64,000 bases of DNA from Leifsonia sp. CL147 (GTDB taxonomy: Bacteria > Actinomycetota > Actinomycetes > Actinomycetales > Microbacteriaceae), in contig NZ_FOTM01000019.1 in NCBI RefSeq assembly GCF_900114565.1, positions 18,440 to 82,439 of the forward strand, read 5' to 3'. Positions 1-8,159 of the stretch are shown here, one piece after another. The notes beneath the pieces are model-generated. The model was not told the DNA's origin. It ran no database searches and was given only the letters and a program-made list of their open reading frames with translations. The first letter of the stretch is position 1. The number at the start of each line of letters is the position of its first letter. A program made the translations under genes and the position numbers.

Positions 1-588
1 CGGGCCGTCCGCGACGCGCGAATGCCCCATCTCGCCGGCCATCCCTCCACCGGTGTGGATGCGGCCGTCCAGGAAGACGGCGCCCGCGATCCCGGTGCCG
101 ATCGCCATGACCACGACATCGCGGAAGGGGGCGGCGGCCCCGAGCCGATGCTCGGCTTCGCCCGCGCCGCGCACGTCGTGGCTGAACGAGACGGGCAGCC
201 CGAGCGACTGCTCCGCACGGTCGCGGAACGGGAAGTCGTGCCAGCCCAGGTTCTCGGCGAAGATGCCGATCCCCGCGTCGTCGTCGACATGGCCGGGGAC
301 GAGCAGGCCGGCGGCCCGAGGGACGATCTCGGGATGCTGCGCTCGGAGCCCTGCCGCCATCCCGTCGATCGTGCGCATCACCGCATCCCCGGTCCCCGGT
401 CCGTCGTGCGGGGTCGGGAGGCGCAGGACCTCGGCCAGGCGGCCGGCGTCGTCGATGAGCGCGGCCTTCGTGTCCGTGCCGCCGACGTCGAACGCCAGCA
501 CCGGCGCGCCGCTGCCCAGCGGGCCGGCGACGGCCGGGGGAGCGGTCACCGCCGCATCCACCGCCGGATTCACGGACTCGGTGCTCAT
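1..588 (-). CDS. ROK-family sugar kinase, partial (C-terminus beyond window)
   Basis: The first 196 codons of a ROK (repressor/ORF/kinase) sugar kinase run off the left edge of the window. After an Ala/Pro-rich leader of about 28 residues comes the ATP-phosphate motif FDVGGTDTKAALID (residues 33-46), and at residues 185-189 the family signature GEMGH. There is no N-terminal helix-turn-helix, so this is the kinase rather than the repressor type. Its ATG shares one base with the stop of the upstream SIS gene (TGATG), so the two are co-transcribed. Known ROK kinases act on glucose, GlcNAc, ManNAc or allose; pairing with a SIS enzyme and a facing sugar importer suggests phosphorylation of an imported (amino) sugar. 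The substrate cannot be read from sequence. Confidence 0.85.
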   Translation of the reverse strand, partial: MSTESVNPAVDAAVTAPPAVAGPLGSGAPVLAFDVGGTDTKAALIDDAGRLAEVLRLPTPHDGPGTGDAVMRTIDGMAAGLRAQHPEIVPRAAGLLVPGHVDDDAGIGIFAENLGWHDFPFRDRAEQSLGLPVSFSHDVRGAGEAEHRLGAAAPFRDVVVMAIGTGIAGAVFLDGRIHTGGGMAGEMGHSRVADGP

Positions 589-1511
589 CAGGGGAGGATC
601 ACCGATCGGGTGAGGTTGCGCGGGCGGTCGGGATCGAGCCCGGCCCGCCGGGCACGGGCCAGGGCGACGCGCTGGGCGCGGACGAGGTCCGCCATCCCGT
701 CGATCGGCCGGTCCTCGAAGCGCGCTCCGGTCGCCGCGACATCGCCGGACAGCCCGTCGGGCGCCTCGCCGAGCATCCACGTCACGCGGTTCGGGGCGGC
801 GATCGCGATCGGGCCGTGCCGGTACTCCTTCGCGGGGTAGGACTCGGTCCACGACTGGGACGCCTCGCGCATCTTGAGCGCCGCCTCGTGGGCGAGCCCG
901 ACCGTCCATCCCGTCCCGAGGAAGGCGTACTGCTCGGCGTCGATCAGCGCGTCGTCGAGGTCTTCCTCGACCGCGGCGGCCGCCTGGTCGATCGCGGCGG
1001 CGAGATCGTGCCCGAGCGAGGCGCGCACGAGCGCCAGGGCAGTGGTCGCGAAGCGGGTCTGCACCACCGACTGCTCGTCCGCGAACGGGAGGCGGATGGC
1101 CGTGTCCACCAGTTCGACCAGCGGCGTGTCCGGGTCGCCGACGATCCCGACCGTCCGGGCACGGTTCCCGGCCGACCGGAGCCCGTCGAGCAGCTCGAGG
1201 ACCTCGGTCGTCGTGCCCGAGCGGGTGATCGCGACGATCGCGTCGTAATCCCGGGCGCGGAAAGCGTCGGCGTCGACGAACGCTTCGGAGGCCGCGTAGG
1301 CGTCGGTCACGCCGTGCCCGGCGCGCTCACGCAGGACCGCGTAGGACTGCGCCATGAACCACGAGGTCCCGCAGCCCACGACGGCGATGCGCTCGCCGGC
1401 CGCCGGCAGGAGCGACTGCTCCTCGCGCAGGCCGGCCGCGATCGCCCAGGTCTGCGGTTGGGAGCGCAGTTCCGCCTCCATGTGGGACCCGGTGGTGGAT
1501 GCGTGCGTCAC
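588..1511 (-). CDS. SIS-domain sugar-phosphate isomerase/deaminase-like protein
   Basis: A 307-residue protein with two SIS folds, resembling the isomerase half of GlmS and AgaS/FrlB-type enzymes. The first SIS core is AVVGCGTSWFMAQSYAV; the second contains FLGTGWTVGLAHEAALKMRE followed by ESYPAKEYRHGP, equivalent to the GlmS segment that closes the sugar-phosphate site. The chosen start is GTG at 1511 because AGGAG lies about 7 nt upstream; an in-frame TTG at 1565 would add 18 residues and has no good ribosome site. It overlaps the ROK kinase gene downstream by one base and is divergent from the solute-binding protein gene. Likely role: interconversion or deamination of the sugar phosphate made by the kinase. 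The exact reaction is unknown. Confidence 0.8.
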   Translation of the reverse strand: MTHASTTGSHMEAELRSQPQTWAIAAGLREEQSLLPAAGERIAVVGCGTSWFMAQSYAVLRERAGHGVTDAYAASEAFVDADAFRARDYDAIVAITRSGTTTEVLELLDGLRSAGNRARTVGIVGDPDTPLVELVDTAIRLPFADEQSVVQTRFATTALALVRASLGHDLAAAIDQAAAAVEEDLDDALIDAEQYAFLGTGWTVGLAHEAALKMREASQSWTESYPAKEYRHGPIAIAAPNRVTWMLGEAPDGLSGDVAATGARFEDRPIDGMADLVRAQRVALARARRAGLDPDRPRNLTRSVILP

Positions 1512-1840
1512 TGATCGCTCCTGTTCTGCGCGTGCGTCGCTTGGTGCGTGAATGTCTGACTCCAATGATTGCGGATGATCGAAGCATCTGTCCAGTGAGC
1601 AGCTTCAATCGTTTCCCGCGGAATACCTGCCAACCTCGGGCTCCCGTGTAAACCGCAGGTAACGATCTTCCGCCTAGTCCTTGACGGGAAGGGGCGGACA
1701 GGCCATGATTTCGATCAATCAATGAGTGCAAGTGCTTGTTTTGAGCAAGAACAAATCACTAAACATCAACAGCTACGCATCGTCGCGCAGGAACCATCGC
1801 CGTGACGATTCGTGTTTCCCTTCAAGAAGTGAGGAAGTCA
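1512..1840. promoter_or_regulatory. Divergent regulatory region between SIS gene and sugar ABC importer, with candidate operator
   Basis: About 330 bp without a gene. An AT-rich stretch stands out at 1725-1775. It holds the inverted repeat TTGTT-N9-AACAA at 1736-1754, a plausible repressor operator just upstream of the importer. A TTGACG hexamer at 1681-1686 could be a -35 box, but no convincing -10 follows. A GAGGAAG ribosome site precedes the ATG at 1841. No regulator gene adjoins in the window; it may lie to the left. Confidence 0.35.
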
Positions 1841-3082
1841 ATGAAGAAGTCACTGCGCTGGGGGGCGGCGATCGCCACCGCGACCGTCGCCACCATGACG
1901 CTCGCCTCCTGCGGCTTCAGCGGCGGGTCCGGGGGCTCGTCCGGAAGCGCACAGACGCTCAACCTGATGGTCGCCAGCTACTCGGACAACACCAAGTCCG
2001 AATGGCAGCAGATCATCAAGGACTTCGAGGCCAAGAACTCCGGCATCAAGGTGGACCTGGACGTCGAGTCGTGGACCGACATCAACAACGTCATCAAGAC
2101 GCGCATCCAGGCGCAGAAGCAGCCGGACATCCTGAACATCGACGCGTTCGCCGGATTCGCCGCGGACGATCTGCTGTACCCGGCCAAGGACATCGTCTCG
2201 TCCTCGACGCTGAACGACTTCCAGGACGCCTTCAAGAAGAACGCGAGCATCGACGGCACCCAGTACGGACTGCCCTTCATCGCCTCCGCGCGAGCCCTGT
2301 TCTACAACAAGGACGACTTCAGCAAGGCCGGCATCTCGGAGCCCCCGAAGACGTGGGCCGACTTCGAGGCGGATGCCGCCAAGCTGAAGGCGGCGGGCGT
2401 CACCCCGTACGGCATGCCGCTCGGAAGCGAGGAGGCCCAGGCCGAGACGGCCGTCTGGTTCTACGGAGCGGGCGGAGGCTACGGCGACGCCAAGAAGCTG
2501 ACCATCGACAGCCCCCAGAACATCGAGGGCGCCACGGAGATGAAGAAGATCATCGACCAGGGCTACACCGAGCCGAACCCGGGATCCACGAACCGCACCC
2601 CGCTGCTGAACGTCTTCATCCAGGGACAGCTCGGCATGCAGGTCGGCCTCCCGCCGACAGTCGGGCAGCTCAAGGACAAGAACCCGTCCCTGAAGTACGG
2701 CATCGCGCCCATCCCGACCAAGGACGGCTCGGCCTTCACGCTCGGCGTCGCCGACCACCTCATGGCGTTCAAGAGCAAGACCGACAAGACCGCGTCGATC
2801 AAGAAGTTCCTGGATTACTTCTACTCCAAGGACGTCTACACGAAGTGGGTGACCGCGGAGGGCTTCCTCCCGACCACCAAGTCGGGCGCCGACGCGATGA
2901 GCTCGAACGAGTCGATCAAGCCGTTCCTCGACCTGCTGCCGAACGCCAAGTTCTATCCGTCGACGAACCCCGACTGGTCGGCCGCCCAGGGCGCCCTCCA
3001 GAGCCAGATCGGTCAGCTCGGACAGGGAGCCAACCCCGCCGACCTGCTGAAGTCCATCCAGGCCAAGGCCAGCGGGCAGTAA
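1841..3082 (+). CDS. Sugar ABC transporter solute-binding lipoprotein (family 1)
   Basis: A 413-residue extracytoplasmic binding protein. Residues 1-24 are a lipoprotein signal: MKKS, a hydrophobic stretch, then lipobox TLASC with Cys24, followed by a Gly/Ser linker. The mature domain has the family-1 sugar-binding layout, with a YGLPF segment and a C-terminal YFYSKDVYTKWVTAEGFLP typical of MalE/UgpB-like proteins. ATG 1841 is preferred over GTG 1802 because it has GAGGAAG upstream and starts the signal peptide directly. It heads an operon with two permease genes. With the divergent ROK kinase and SIS enzyme it suggests uptake of a sugar or amino sugar; the ligand is not determined. No ATPase gene follows. 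Confidence 0.9.
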   Translation: MKKSLRWGAAIATATVATMTLASCGFSGGSGGSSGSAQTLNLMVASYSDNTKSEWQQIIKDFEAKNSGIKVDLDVESWTDINNVIKTRIQAQKQPDILNIDAFAGFAADDLLYPAKDIVSSSTLNDFQDAFKKNASIDGTQYGLPFIASARALFYNKDDFSKAGISEPPKTWADFEADAAKLKAAGVTPYGMPLGSEEAQAETAVWFYGAGGGYGDAKKLTIDSPQNIEGATEMKKIIDQGYTEPNPGSTNRTPLLNVFIQGQLGMQVGLPPTVGQLKDKNPSLKYGIAPIPTKDGSAFTLGVADHLMAFKSKTDKTASIKKFLDYFYSKDVYTKWVTAEGFLPTTKSGADAMSSNESIKPFLDLLPNAKFYPSTNPDWSAAQGALQSQIGQLGQGANPADLLKSIQAKASGQ

Positions 3083-3103
3083 GCCGAGCGACCAGCCCAG
3101 AAT

Positions 3104-4060
3104 ATGACCAGCACTGCTGAAACCACCCGCGCGGGGGCGGCCACCGGCCGTCCCCGCCGCGGGGCGTCCCCCTCCTCGACAGGCGGAGCCGCCGACCTCT
3201 GGCATGCCGTGCCGTGGACGCTGCCCGCCCTCCTCCTGATCTTCGGGGTCGTGTTCTTCCCGGCCGGCTACATGGTCTTCAACTCCACCCGGAAGATCTC
3301 GCTCGCCGGAATCGACCACGGCTCCGTCGGCCTCCAGAACTACCTCACGGTGCTCTCTCGGCCCGAGCTTCCCGGCATCCTCCTCAACTCGCTCGTCTGG
3401 GTGGTCTCGGTCGTCGTCATCACCGTAGTGATCTCGCTCGCCCTCGCCCAGTTCCTGGACAAGAACTTCCCGGGCCGCCGCTGGGTACGGATGGCGATCA
3501 TCGTCCCGTGGGCGGCCAGCGTCGTGATGACCACGACGGTGTTCGTCTACGGCCTCGACCCGTATTACGGGATCATCAACAAGTTCCTGGTCGACCTCCA
3601 CCTGCTCGCGCAGCCCTTCGGGTTCACCAAGGAGCCGCTCCCGGCGTTCATCTCCTCGATCGGCATCGCGGTGTTCGTGTCGCTGCCGTTCACGACGTAC
3701 ACGATCCTCGCGGGCCTGGCCGGCATCCCGGGCGACATGCTCGAGGCGGCCAAGGTGGATGGAGCGGGCGCCTTCCGCTCCTACTTCGGCGTGACCCTGC
3801 CGAACCTCCGGAACGCGATCGCGCTGGCGACCCTCATCAACATCATTAACGTGTTCAACTCGCTGCCGATCCTGAAGCTGATGACCGGATCCATCCCCGG
3901 GTACAAGGCCGATACGACGACGACCTACGTCTTCAAGCTGCTGCAGAACGAGCAGCGGATCGACCTCTCCAGCGCGCTCAGCGTGATCAACTTCCTGATC
4001 GTGCTGGTCGTCGTCGGGCTGTACCTCTGGATCGTCAAACCCATGAAGGAGGTCTCGTGA
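3104..4060 (+). CDS. Sugar ABC transporter permease, MalF type
   Basis: A 318-residue inner-membrane permease of the binding-protein-dependent MalF family. A 40-residue cytoplasmic N-terminus rich in Gly/Ala/Arg precedes about six membrane segments, the first near WTLPALLLIFGVVFFPAGY. The EAA loop that docks on the ATPase reads EAAKVDGAGAFRSYFGVTLP at about residues 213-232. It begins 21 bp after the binding protein gene; the ribosome site before ATG 3104 is weak. Its GTGA overlap with the next permease gene implies translational coupling. Substrate as for the locus: an unidentified sugar. Confidence 0.9.
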   Translation: MTSTAETTRAGAATGRPRRGASPSSTGGAADLWHAVPWTLPALLLIFGVVFFPAGYMVFNSTRKISLAGIDHGSVGLQNYLTVLSRPELPGILLNSLVWVVSVVVITVVISLALAQFLDKNFPGRRWVRMAIIVPWAASVVMTTTVFVYGLDPYYGIINKFLVDLHLLAQPFGFTKEPLPAFISSIGIAVFVSLPFTTYTILAGLAGIPGDMLEAAKVDGAGAFRSYFGVTLPNLRNAIALATLINIINVFNSLPILKLMTGSIPGYKADTTTTYVFKLLQNEQRIDLSSALSVINFLIVLVVVGLYLWIVKPMKEVS

Positions 4061-4953
4061 CCGCGCCGGCCCCCACCCTGATCGCCGGCGCTCCGACGGC
4101 GCCGCGCCGGCGTCCGCGAGCGTCCGGGTCCTCCTGGCGCGTCGCCGGGAAGACGATCGCCGGGATCGTCATCGCGCTCGTCTTCATCGCTCCGTACCTG
4201 ATCATGCTCACCGGCTCGTTCAAGAGCCGGAACAACATCCTCGCCGTCCCGCCGACCTACCTGCCCGAGCAGTGGCATCCCGAGAACTACCTCACGATGT
4301 GGTCGACGCCCGAGACGCCGCTGCCGTACAACCTGATCTCCACCATCGTGATCTCCGTCTTCGCGACGGCCCTGGTGCTGGTCGTGTGCGTACCGGCCGC
4401 GTACTACACCGCGCGGTTCCGCTTTCCCGGCCGGGGGGTCTTCCTCTTCCTGGTGATCGTCACGCAGATGCTGCAGCCCACGGTGCTCGCCACGGGCCTG
4501 TTCAAGGAGATGGTGGCGCTCGGGATCAACGACACGTGGCTGGCGATGATCCTGGTGAACGCGGCCTTCAACCTGGCGTTCGCCATCTGGATCATGCACA
4601 GCTTCTTCTCCGGCGTGCCCCAGGAGGTCGACGAGGCCGCCCAGCTGGACGGCGCGGGCAAGTGGACGGTGCTGTTCCGGGTCCAGCTGCCGCTGGTCTG
4701 GCCCGGGATCGTGACCGCGATCATCTACACCTTCGTCGCGTCCTGGAACGAGTTCGCGGCCAGCCTGGTGATCCTGTCGACGGACGCCAACCAGCCGCTC
4801 TCCGTGGCTCTCACCAAGTTCGTCGGCCAGTACGACGCGGCCTGGCAGTACGTGTTCGCCGTGTCCGTGGTCGCCGTCATCCCCGTGGTGATCCTCTTCA
4901 TGCTCATCGAGAAGCGACTGGTCGGCGGACTGACCGCGGGCAGCGTGAAATAG
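4057..4953 (+). CDS. Sugar ABC transporter permease, MalG type
   Basis: A 298-residue permease of the MalG family, partner of the preceding MalF-type subunit. The GTG start lies inside the upstream stop (GTGA). Six membrane segments are visible; a tail of Arg/Pro residues precedes the first. The EAA docking loop is EAAQLDGAGKWTVLFRVQLP, with the usual MalG residues IMHSFFSGVPQEVD just before it. The operon ends here: no nucleotide-binding subunit follows, so the importer probably borrows a shared ATPase such as the MsiK-type protein encoded at 43.5-44.6 kb. Confidence 0.9.
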   Translation: MTAPAPTLIAGAPTAPRRRPRASGSSWRVAGKTIAGIVIALVFIAPYLIMLTGSFKSRNNILAVPPTYLPEQWHPENYLTMWSTPETPLPYNLISTIVISVFATALVLVVCVPAAYYTARFRFPGRGVFLFLVIVTQMLQPTVLATGLFKEMVALGINDTWLAMILVNAAFNLAFAIWIMHSFFSGVPQEVDEAAQLDGAGKWTVLFRVQLPLVWPGIVTAIIYTFVASWNEFAASLVILSTDANQPLSVALTKFVGQYDAAWQYVFAVSVVAVIPVVILFMLIEKRLVGGLTAGSVK

Positions 4954-5265
4954 CTACCCCTGAAGGATTCGCCGGGAGGCGCCGCCCGTGTGGCGCGACG
5001 CGGTCGCCTCCCGTCGGAACCCGTCCGGGTTCGTTGTGCTGCGGTTTGTAACGTCTGCGGTTGCTCGCCCGACCGCACATGTTCCAAAACGCAGCAGACG
5101 GACGCCGGCGGCTGCGCCGCGACGCCGCGGCGAGCGGCGACGCCCGCAACGACGCCGCGGCGCCGGATGAAGACCTTCTCAGGCCGGAGTCAACCTCTGC
5201 CGGGCACCACCGGGTCACGGGTACCATCCAAGAGGCGATCAGCCGATACTCAACCGGATGGGACG
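4954..5265. other. Gene-free stretch between importer and PIG-V-like gene
   Basis: About 310 bp. The left part carries an imperfect inverted repeat at 5034-5099 (family C, described separately); the right part is GC-rich and contains GCGCCGCGACGCCGCGG-type short repeats around 5115-5165. No promoter is clear. An open frame continues upstream of the PIG-V-like gene through this region, but its Cys/Arg/Thr-rich translation does not look like protein. Confidence 0.5.
5034..5099. repeat. Palindromic intergenic repeat family C, copy 1
   Basis: An imperfect inverted repeat with arms of about 30 bp. The left arm contains GTGCTGCGGTTTGTAACG, the right arm ends with CCAAAACGCAGCAG. Two other copies (17755-17821 and 18012-18076) share the right-arm signature CAAACGTnCC followed by CGCAGCAG and the left-arm signature TACGTCTGCGG. 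It could fold in RNA, but here it lies between two same-strand genes. Confidence 0.6.
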
Positions 5266-6507
5266 ATGACAGCGGGGACGACGAGCACCAGGCGGCCGGA
5301 CCTCTCGGGCCCGCTGCGTGTTCCTCGCCGGTTGCGCTTCGCCGGGCGCGAGGTGCCGTGGTGGGCGGCCGTGCTCGTCGTCTATGCCGTCTCGCGGCTG
5401 CTGACGACCACGCTCATGCTGGCGCTGTTCGTCGCGGCGAACCTCGGCCACTGGGACTACTCGAGTCCCCTGATGGACCCGACGTTCTTCACCTTCTCGG
5501 GATCGTGGGACGGCGCGTACTACAGCCAGATCGTCGAGCAGGGCTACCCGACGTCCCTGCCGCTGGACAGCGACGGCTCGGTGCAGCAGAATCCGTGGGC
5601 CTTCCTTCCGCTGTTCCCGATGGCCGCACGCGTGGTCATGCTGTTCACCGGGCTGAGCTTCTATCCGGCCGGCTTCGTGGTGGCGATGGCCTTCGGCGCC
5701 GCGGCGAGCGTTGTCCTGTTCCGGCTGGTGGCGGCGCGCGCCGGCGTCTCCAGCGCGTTCTGGGCGACGGCGTTCTTCTGCTTCGGCCCGCTCTCGTTCG
5801 TGCTGCAGATCGCCTACGCCGAGAGCATGTTCTTCTTCCTGATGTTCGCCGCGCTGCTGGCGATGGTGCATCGCCGCTACTGGCTGATGCTGCCGTTCGG
5901 CGTCGCCGCGGCCTTCACCCGGCCGGGCGCGCTGGCCCTGCCGCTGGCCCTCTTCATCGTGCTGCTCGTTCGCACCATCAACGCCCGGCGCGGAGGCGAC
6001 GGGTTCCGGCCGCGCGAGCGGCTCGCGATCGTCCTCACCGGGGCACTCACGGCCGTCGCCGGCCTGTCCTGGCCGATCATCGCCGCGGCCGTCACCGGCA
6101 CGGGCGACGCGTACATCAGCACCGAGCTGTCCTGGTGGACCGGGTTCATCGGCAAGGTCGCCTTCATCCCCCTGACACCGTGGTTCCTGCTCAGCTGGCG
6201 GTACCTCAGCATCCTCGGCGCGCTCATCGTCATCTCGATCATCGCCGGCTACGCGTGGGTGATCACCCGGCCATCCATCCGTGCGCTCGGGACGGAGCTG
6301 GTCGCCTACGCGGCCAGCTACGGGCTCTATCTGTTCGCGGTGTTCCTGCCGCAGCAGAGCACGTTCCGGCTGCTCCTGCCGCTCTCGCCGCTGGCGGGAG
6401 CGCGCGGGCTCACCCGTCACCGGCGTGCGCGGAAGGCCGCGCTGATCGCGTGCGTCGCGCTCCAGCCGGTCGCGATCGTGCTGCTGTGGTTCGTCGGGTA
6501 TCCGTGA
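5266..6507 (+). CDS. PIG-V-like membrane glycosyltransferase
   Basis: A 413-residue polytopic membrane protein resembling the bacterial PIG-V / GPI mannosyltransferase-2 family, which transfers a sugar from a polyprenyl-phosphate donor on the outer face of the membrane. After a short Arg-rich N-terminus, about nine hydrophobic segments follow. The first extracytoplasmic loop holds FSGSWDGAYYSQIVEQGYP, where the WD-x-x-YY segment matches the catalytic-loop Asp expected in this GT-C fold. I place the start at ATG 5266; the upstream in-frame ATGs give a low-complexity extension. Acceptor and donor are unknown; no other cell-wall glycan genes adjoin. Confidence 0.7.
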   Translation: MTAGTTSTRRPDLSGPLRVPRRLRFAGREVPWWAAVLVVYAVSRLLTTTLMLALFVAANLGHWDYSSPLMDPTFFTFSGSWDGAYYSQIVEQGYPTSLPLDSDGSVQQNPWAFLPLFPMAARVVMLFTGLSFYPAGFVVAMAFGAAASVVLFRLVAARAGVSSAFWATAFFCFGPLSFVLQIAYAESMFFFLMFAALLAMVHRRYWLMLPFGVAAAFTRPGALALPLALFIVLLVRTINARRGGDGFRPRERLAIVLTGALTAVAGLSWPIIAAAVTGTGDAYISTELSWWTGFIGKVAFIPLTPWFLLSWRYLSILGALIVISIIAGYAWVITRPSIRALGTELVAYAASYGLYLFAVFLPQQSTFRLLLPLSPLAGARGLTRHRRARKAALIACVALQPVAIVLLWFVGYP

Positions 6508-6579
6508 GCCGGCGGACATCCGTGAGCCCCCGGCGTCCGTGAGCCGTCGTCGGCGGAGGCGGCCGACCGGCCGCACGGG

Positions 6580-6607
6580 TTACGCGCACCCTGTGCTTTG
6601 CTATGCT
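6580..6607 (+). promoter_or_regulatory. Candidate promoter of glyA-folD leader
   Basis: A -35-like TTACGC at 6580-6585 and a -10-like TATGCT at 6602-6607 are separated by 16 bp. Transcription would start a few bases before the first paired base of the ZTP aptamer, which fits a riboswitch leader. Confidence 0.5.
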
Positions 6608-6609
6608 TG

Positions 6610-6700
6610 GCCCGTCGCGACTGGCGCTCAGATGGTCACCATCGGGGAGCGACACGGTACCTCGAAACACGGATGGATGCGGCCGCGCGCCTGGGTCGCT
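6610..6700 (+). ncRNA. ZTP riboswitch (pfl motif) upstream of glyA-folD
   Basis: The leader matches the conserved ZTP/ZMP aptamer. P1 opens with CCGTCGCGACTGGCG (6612-6626), carrying the invariant GACTGGC; a GATGG/CCATC hairpin (P2) follows; then CGGGGAGCGAC (6643-6653) closes P1. After a variable linker, the P3 pseudoknot strand GCGCGCCTGGGTCGC (6685-6699) carries the invariant CGCCTGGG. The family binds ZTP/ZMP, which accumulates when 10-formyl-THF is short, and turns on one-carbon genes. Both downstream genes (glyA, folD) are classic targets. The short distance to the AAGGAG site at 6724 could allow control of translation or of termination; no clear terminator hairpin with a U-run is visible. 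Confidence 0.92.
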
Positions 6701-6735
6701 ACGAATTGGTCCATCCCTGTACGAAGGAGCCGGCA

Positions 6736-8061
6736 ATGACCGATACCCTCCCCTCGACGTTCACCGCACCACTCGCGGAAGTCGACCCCGAGATCGCGGA
6801 GGTGCTGCAGCTCGAGCTCGGTCGCCAGCGCGACTACCTCGAGATGATCGCCTCCGAGAACTTCGTGCCGCGTGCCGTGCTCGAAGCGGTCGGCTCGGTG
6901 CTCACCAACAAGTACGCGGAAGGCTACCCCGGCCGCCGCTACTACGGCGGCTGCGAGTACGTCGACATCGCCGAGCAGCTGGCGATCGACCGGGCGAAGG
7001 CCCTCTTCGGCGCCGAGTACGCGAACGTGCAGCCGCACTCCGGAGCCTCCGCGAACGCGGCGGTGCTGTCGGCGATCGCGACGCCCGGCGACACCATCCT
7101 GGGCCTGGAGCTCGCCCACGGTGGGCACCTCACCCACGGCATGAAGCTCAACTTCTCCGGGAAGCTCTACAACGCCGTGTCCTACGGCGTCGACCCGGAG
7201 ACCTTCCTCGTCGACATGAACGTCGTGCGCGACAAGGCGATCGAGCACAAGCCGCGCGTGATCATCGCCGGCTGGTCCGCCTACCCCCGTCAGCTCGACT
7301 TCGCGGCGTTCCGCGAGATCGCGGACGAGGTGGGCGCGAAGCTCTGGGTCGACATGGCGCACTTCGCCGGTCTCGTCGCCGCTGGGCTGCATCCCTCGCC
7401 CGTCCCGTACGCGGACGTCGTCAGCTCCACAGTGCACAAGACCATCGGCGGCCCGCGCTCCGGCTTCATCGTCAGCCGGGACACGGAGCTGGCGAAGAAG
7501 CTCAACTCGAACGTCTTCCCCGGCCAGCAGGGCGGCCCGCTCATGCACGTGATCGCTGCGAAGGCCACCGCGTTCAAGCTGGCGGCGACCGAGGAGTTCA
7601 AGGACCGCCAGGCGCGCACCATCCGCGGCGCCCAGCTGCTCGCCTCGCGGCTCACCGCCGAGGACTCGCGGGCGGCCGGTGTGGATGTGCTCACCGGCGG
7701 CACGGACGTCCACCTGGTGCTCGCCGACCTCCGTACCTCGGAGCTCGACGGTCAGCAGGCGGAGGACGTGCTGCACGAGGTCGGGATCACGGTGAACCGC
7801 AACGCGGTCCCGTTCGACCCGCGCCCGCCGATGGTGACCTCCGGCCTGCGCATCGGCACCCCGGCGCTCGCGACGCGCGGTTTCGGCGACACCGAGTTCA
7901 CCGAGGTGGCCGACATCATCGCGCTCGCGCTCCGTCCCGGTGCCGACACGCGCGCCCTCCGCGCCCGCGTGGACGCGCTCACGGCGGCCTTCCCGCTCTA
8001 CCCGGGCCTGACCCCCTCGGGTCAGGACGCCTTCCCCGTCGAGCTGCCCTCCTCGATCTGA
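6736..8061 (+). CDS. glyA: Serine hydroxymethyltransferase
   Basis: A 441-residue PLP enzyme that interconverts serine and glycine with transfer of a one-carbon unit to tetrahydrofolate. The N-terminal [10 protein letters not shown] and the glycine-rich [15 protein letters not shown] are typical. The PLP-binding lysine lies in [15 protein letters not shown] (about residue 235), preceded by the Asp/His pair [13 protein letters not shown]. Length matches the family. ATG 6736 is supported by AAGGAG at 6724-6729; the longer in-frame start would run through the riboswitch. It forms an operon with folD and is controlled by the ZTP riboswitch. Confidence 0.97.
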   Translation: MTDTLPSTFTAPLAEVDPEIAEVLQLELGRQRDYLEMIASENFVPRAVLEAVGSVLTNKYAEGYPGRRYYGGCEYVDIAEQLAIDRAKALFGAEYANVQPHSGASANAAVLSAIATPGDTILGLELAHGGHLTHGMKLNFSGKLYNAVSYGVDPETFLVDMNVVRDKAIEHKPRVIIAGWSAYPRQLDFAAFREIADEVGAKLWVDMAHFAGLVAAGLHPSPVPYADVVSSTVHKTIGGPRSGFIVSRDTELAKKLNSNVFPGQQGGPLMHVIAAKATAFKLAATEEFKDRQARTIRGAQLLASRLTAEDSRAAGVDVLTGGTDVHLVLADLRTSELDGQQAEDVLHEVGITVNRNAVPFDPRPPMVTSGLRIGTPALATRGFGDTEFTEVADIIALALRPGADTRALRARVDALTAAFPLYPGLTPSGQDAFPVELPSSI

Positions 8062-8077
8062 CCCATCCCTGCGCCTT

Positions 8078-8134
8078 CGGTTCCCGAGTTCTTCGAGCAG
8101 TCCACGCGGATCCGCTCGAAGACCTCGGGAACCG
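8078..8134. repeat. Long inverted repeat between glyA and folD
   Basis: A near-perfect stem: CGGTTCCCGAG (8078-8088) pairs with CTCGGGAACCG (8124-8134), and inside it TCTTCGAGC pairs with GCTCGAAGA. There is no U-tract after it, and folD follows in the same direction, so it is more likely an mRNA processing or stabilising hairpin, or a partial attenuator, than a full terminator. Confidence 0.7.
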
Positions 8135-8159
8135 TCGGCTCGCACGAGAGGAACGACGC

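Noticed and set aside
22..840. Long plus-strand open frames opposite the ROK kinase and SIS genes
   Set aside because: Their Arg/Gly/Pro-rich translations have no domains, while the minus strand encodes clear ROK and SIS motifs with a TGATG junction.
6603..8159. Apparent 800-residue frame joining sequence across glyA to folD
   Set aside because: The first 500 residues are out of frame with glyA and low-complexity; FolD starts at GTG 8160 with its own ribosome site.
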